From a virus, in IMG/VR virus record IMGVR_UViG_3300042923_000666, positions 1 through 22,276 of that record: a stretch of DNA of 22,276 nucleotides; one strand, written 5' to 3'. A program made the translations under genes and the position numbers. The notes beneath the pieces are model-generated. The model had not been told where the DNA came from. It searched no databases and saw only the letters and a program-made list of their open reading frames with translations. Of the stretch, positions 19,625 to 22,276 are shown piece after piece (the first letter of the stretch is position 1; every line of letters begins with the position of its first letter).

Positions 19625-20971
19625 ATGGCCGTTACGCCTGCTGAATGGCTCCCGGTATTGGCTAAGCGGCTCGATGACCGGCGTGCGCGGGTTGATCTGC
19701 TGATGTCGTATGTGACGGGCGATGCACCACTGCCGGAGATGAATCGTGCGACCCGGGAGGCGTGGCAGAGGTTCCAGCGTGAAGCGCGAACCTCGTTCGG
19801 GCTTCTCGTGGTCGAGGCGTTGACTGATCGGTTTGTTCCGAACGGTGTGCGTGTGGGCGGCGATGACGTGTCCGAAGCGACGGTTGCCGCACGCCGGATC
19901 TTCCGCGACAACCGCCTGTCCGTTGTATTCCCGGATGCTGCTCGTGACGCTTTCACGGCATCGGTTGGATACCTGATTGTCGGCGAGGACTCGGGCAAGG
20001 CGGTTATCACCGCCGAATCGCCGCAGTTCGTCATCACAGCGCCCGACCCGCTGCGTCCTTGGGTTTCTCGAGCGGCGCTCAAGGTCTATCGGGACTCAGA
20101 CGAGGGAGCGGACTTCGCGTTCGTGTGGGCTGACGGTAACCGGCAGCTGTTCACGCGCCCCATTGCGGACCCGTCCTCATCCGAGCCTTACAACTTCACG
20201 TCTGAGGGTGAATGGCTCTCGGTGGATGAGCCACAGCGGTATTCGGGGAACGTTCCCGTCTTTGCCCTTGAGAACAAGGGTGGGGTGGGCGAGTTCGAGC
20301 CCCACATTGACATCCTGAACCGCATCAACCGCAACCTGCTACAGCGGCTTACCACCGTAGCGATGCAGGCGTTCAAACAGCGCATGGTCGAGGGCGGGTT
20401 GCCTGAGACCGACAACACCGGCAACGACATGGACTGGGCGCAGGTGTTCGAGCCGTCGCCCGGTGCGCTGTGGGATCTTCCCGAGGGCATCAAGGTCAGT
20501 GAGCTCGCCGATGGGTCCGCTGGGATCATGGCGATGCTCCAGGCTGAGGACGCGGATCTTCGCGCGTTCGCCGCGGTGACTCAGACGCCCCTTCCCATGC
20601 TGATGCCTGACGGTGCGAACCAGTCTGCGGAGGGCGCACAGTTCTCCCGCGAAGGCTTGGTGTTGAAGGCCGAGGACCGGGTGGACCGGTTCAAGCCGGC
20701 GCTTGCTCTGGCACTCGTGTACGCGCTCCGCATCGAAGGCATGAGTGATGTCGACGATGTGGAGGTTCTGTTCGAGCCTGCGGCTTACGTGACTCTCTCG
20801 GAGAAGTACGCGGCTGCGGCTCAGGCTTCCGGGCTTCTCGCGATCCGCACCATTCAGCGGCAGATCCTCGGCATGTCTCAGGCGGCTATCGCTGAGGACG
20901 AGGTGAACCGTGCGGCGGAGCAGTTGCAGGCGTTCACGTTGACGGGTGGAGCGGATGCCGAAGCGCAGTAA
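19625..20971 (+). CDS. Portal protein (SPP1 gp6-like), 448 aa
   Basis: The sequence has the portal signature region: EALTDRFVPNGVRV (about 60-75), the beta-rich wing, PVFALENKGGVGEFE (about 210-225), and the long helical stem with MAMLQAEDADLRAFAAVTQTPLPML, before the final crown helices. Portals form a 12-subunit ring at one capsid vertex through which DNA passes. ATG 19625 has AAAGGGGG upstream. Its 3' end overlaps the MuF gene by 17 bases, as is common for this pair. Confidence 0.9.
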   Translation: MAVTPAEWLPVLAKRLDDRRARVDLLMSYVTGDAPLPEMNRATREAWQRFQREARTSFGLLVVEALTDRFVPNGVRVGGDDVSEATVAARRIFRDNRLSVVFPDAARDAFTASVGYLIVGEDSGKAVITAESPQFVITAPDPLRPWVSRAALKVYRDSDEGADFAFVWADGNRQLFTRPIADPSSSEPYNFTSEGEWLSVDEPQRYSGNVPVFALENKGGVGEFEPHIDILNRINRNLLQRLTTVAMQAFKQRMVEGGLPETDNTGNDMDWAQVFEPSPGALWDLPEGIKVSELADGSAGIMAMLQAEDADLRAFAAVTQTPLPMLMPDGANQSAEGAQFSREGLVLKAEDRVDRFKPALALALVYALRIEGMSDVDDVEVLFEPAAYVTLSEKYAAAAQASGLLAIRTIQRQILGMSQAAIAEDEVNRAAEQLQAFTLTGGADAEAQ

Positions 20972-22276
20972 CCGGATCATCCTCGGCTACTCGAGGGCGA
21001 TCGCCGATGTTCGCTCGCGGGTTGTCCAGTTCGCCACGGCGACATGGTTGAGCTTGCCGGAGTATCGCGACGCGGATGTTGACCGTCTCGTGCGGCTGGT
21101 TACGCCTGTCGTGCTCGCGGGGCAGACCCGCGCGGCGTCACTGACGGTTGCGTACCTTCAGGCGCTCGCGACGGAAGCTGGCGTAACGCTCACGGGGGCG
21201 CTAGACGCCTCTGTGACGGCCTATCGGGGCGTTCCTGCGGTGGATGTGTACCGGCGTCCTGCTGTGACGTTGTACACGGCCCTGTCGAATGGTGTTTCGT
21301 TCACCGACGCGAAGGCGCAGGGGCTCACCCGGCTCGTGTCGCTGGCGTCTACGGACATTCAGCAGGCACGCAACCGGCAGGCCGCGGCATCCATCGCCGG
21401 TTCCGGGTTCAAATCGTTCTCACGTGTGCTGTCTGGCACGGAGGACTGCGAACTGTGCACCGTAGCCGCTGACCGGACCTACTACCGCGGCGACCTGATG
21501 CCGATCCACCCGGGCTGCGTACCCGGCGACTCAGTACTTTCGCCCATAGCGGGCGGAAGCACCCATCTTGCCGATTTCGCTTGGGGTGAGGTTGAGGCTG
21601 TTTCGCGCCGACTGTTCGAGGGTGAACTCATCGAGTTCATCACGGCCAGAGGCGATGAGGTGCGCGTCACCCCGAATCACCCTGTACTCACCGCGAAGGG
21701 CTGGATTCCGGCTCACCTCCTGAGCGAAGGCGACACAGTATTCAGCAGCGGCTCGCGTGAGCGGGTAGTTACTGGTGGCCCATACGTAAACGAGCGCCCA
21801 GCCTTCGCCGAGGATGTATTTGACGCGGCGCGGGTGGCGTTCCCCCTTGTACGCGTGCCACTCGCCGCCGAGGATTTCCACGCCGACGCTGCCGAGGGTG
21901 AAGTCGAGATTGTATATACCCACGGCAACTTCCCGGCGCCACGGAACGCCGATCCTGTCCAGGGAGCGAGCGAACTTGGCTTCGTGCACGCTCATGGCAG
22001 GCGGGTTGCGCTCGATGGTAGCGGCGCGCTTGGCCCGCTCATCCCACGTAGCCTTGCGGCCCCTGGTAGCGGAATGGGCGGCGGCTACCTGAGCGGAGAT
22101 CTGCTCCGGGGTCATCCGACTAGCTCGGTTGAGGCCAGCGGAACTGCGTCCGCGCGGTTCGATGCCCCTGCTGGTGAGTTCTCGCCGGAGAGCGCCCCGG
22201 TCTACGCCAGTCAGGGATTGGATCTTGTACGCCGACTCGCCAGCGACGTAGAGGGCGACCGCGTTGTCAAGCTTCG
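20955..22276 (+). CDS. MuF-like minor head protein interrupted by an intein (3' partial)
   Basis: The frame from ATG 20955 stays open for 440 codons to the window end. Residues 1-187 look like a Mu gpF/SPP1 gp7 head-morphogenesis protein: helical N-terminus, GVSFTDAKAQGLTRLV, then C165-x2-C168 and YYRGDLMPIHPGC with His185 and Cys188, the typical MuF end block. Such proteins are few per procapsid and often associate with portal and DNA ejection. At Cys188 the expected ending is replaced by an intein/Hint domain. GGTGGAG precedes the start, which overlaps portal by 17 bases. The C-extein is outside the window. Confidence 0.9.
   Translation, partial: MPKRSNRIILGYSRAIADVRSRVVQFATATWLSLPEYRDADVDRLVRLVTPVVLAGQTRAASLTVAYLQALATEAGVTLTGALDASVTAYRGVPAVDVYRRPAVTLYTALSNGVSFTDAKAQGLTRLVSLASTDIQQARNRQAAASIAGSGFKSFSRVLSGTEDCELCTVAADRTYYRGDLMPIHPGCVPGDSVLSPIAGGSTHLADFAWGEVEAVSRRLFEGELIEFITARGDEVRVTPNHPVLTAKGWIPAHLLSEGDTVFSSGSRERVVTGGPYVNERPAFAEDVFDAARVAFPLVRVPLAAEDFHADAAEGEVEIVYTHGNFPAPRNADPVQGASELGFVHAHGRRVALDGSGALGPLIPRSLAAPGSGMGGGYLSGDLLRGHPTSSVEASGTASARFDAPAGEFSPESAPVYASQGLDLVRRLASDVEGDRVVKL
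21516..22276 (+). other. Intein (Hint domain) inside the MuF gene, C-terminal end outside window
   Basis: Block A is CVPGDSVLSP starting at Cys188; block B is VRVTPNHPVL with Thr239 and His242 (TxxH), followed by GWIPAHLLSEGDTVF. This is the canonical splicing N-terminal half: Cys as nucleophile, TxxH assisting the first acyl shift. A linker of about 180 residues follows, then DRVVKL at the window end, which resembles the beginning of block F. There is no LAGLIDADG or HNH nuclease in the sense frame; instead the antisense strand of this DNA encodes a nuclease. Splicing would restore the Cys-containing MuF end. A non-splicing Hint toxin-processing domain is the alternative until the end is seen. 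Confidence 0.88.
21531..22276 (-). CDS. Antisense HTH + Vsr/DUF559-like homing endonuclease within the intein (5' partial)
   Basis: Read leftward from the window end, the frame gives an HTH-like segment (AVALYVAGESAYKIQSLTG, then GALRRELTSRGIEPRG), a basic linker, and from ATG 22115 a nuclease domain. The nuclease has the Vsr/DUF559 layout: SVHEAKF helix, GVPWRREVAVG, YNLDF with Asp71 (21903-21905), VGVEILGGEWH with Glu80 (21876-21878) and His87, then a basic helix HPRRVKYIL and GWALVYVW strand (numbering from that ATG). The stop (21531-21533) is five codons inside the intein. The HTH sits upstream of the ATG, so the true start lies beyond the window or near its edge. It is presumably the intein's homing nuclease, expressed from its own antisense promoter. 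Confidence 0.85.
   Translation of the reverse strand, partial: KLDNAVALYVAGESAYKIQSLTGVDRGALRRELTSRGIEPRGRSSAGLNRASRMTPEQISAQVAAAHSATRGRKATWDERAKRAATIERNPPAMSVHEAKFARSLDRIGVPWRREVAVGIYNLDFTLGSVGVEILGGEWHAYKGERHPRRVKYILGEGWALVYVWATSNYPLTRAAAEYCVAFAQEVSRNPALRGEYRVIRGDAHLIASGRDELDEFTLEQSARNSLNLTPSEIGKMGASARYGRKY

Noticed and set aside
21516-22276. Hint domain of a secreted polymorphic toxin
   Set aside because: MuF proteins can carry toxin tails, but the block A residue is the conserved MuF Cys and the last visible residues resemble intein block F. I keep this only as an alternative until the end is seen.

Overview
The window looks like part of a tailed (caudoviral) bacteriophage or prophage of a high-GC actinobacterium. 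The evidence is GC-rich third codon positions, frequent GTG starts, dense ATGA/GTGA overlaps between genes, a WhiB-family regulator (an actinobacterial family), and a terminase small subunit, terminase large subunit, portal and MuF gene order. Host genus, genome ends and lifestyle cannot be read from the sequence; no integrase or lysis gene is present.

Layout. Positions 1-583 hold tiny overlapping ORFs. Positions 584-1022 are non-coding and unusually rich in stem-loops. Positions 1023-8082 form one tightly overlapped early operon: small membrane and unknown proteins, a RecE-like exonuclease, two HNH proteins, a replisome-organiser-like protein with a short-repeat tract inside its gene, a possible helicase-loader partner, and several very small Cys-rich proteins, ending at a likely terminator (8108-8142). 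Positions 8163-13067 are a second operon: DNA-binding protein, WhiB, RusA resolvase, SSB, a cytosine-C5 methyltransferase, a beta-class DPPY methyltransferase and more small proteins. A very good sigma70-type promoter with a perfect 12-bp palindrome in its spacer (13096-13124) precedes an HTH protein and a metallophosphoesterase (13402-14803). Small genes, a tRNA-Asp and one small minus-strand gene follow. The packaging/head module then runs HNH, non-coding hairpin region, Zn-ribbon HNH, terminase small, terminase large, portal, MuF.

The outstanding feature is at the right end. The MuF minor head gene (20955 to beyond the window) is interrupted at its conserved His-Pro-Gly-Cys site by an intein/Hint domain. 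The opposite strand of the same DNA encodes a second protein: an HTH segment followed by a Vsr/DUF559-like PD-(D/E)XK nuclease (21531 to beyond the window). Both frames stay open and share one codon register. I interpret this as an intein whose homing endonuclease is encoded antisense to the splicing protein rather than inserted in it. Codon-position GC content inside the intein favours the antisense strand, whereas flanking phage genes follow the plus strand.

How the genes fit together: exonuclease, SSB, RusA and replisome proteins serve replication and recombination; the methyltransferases may protect or mark phage DNA; HNH, TerS and TerL package DNA through the portal; MuF joins the procapsid after the intein is removed.
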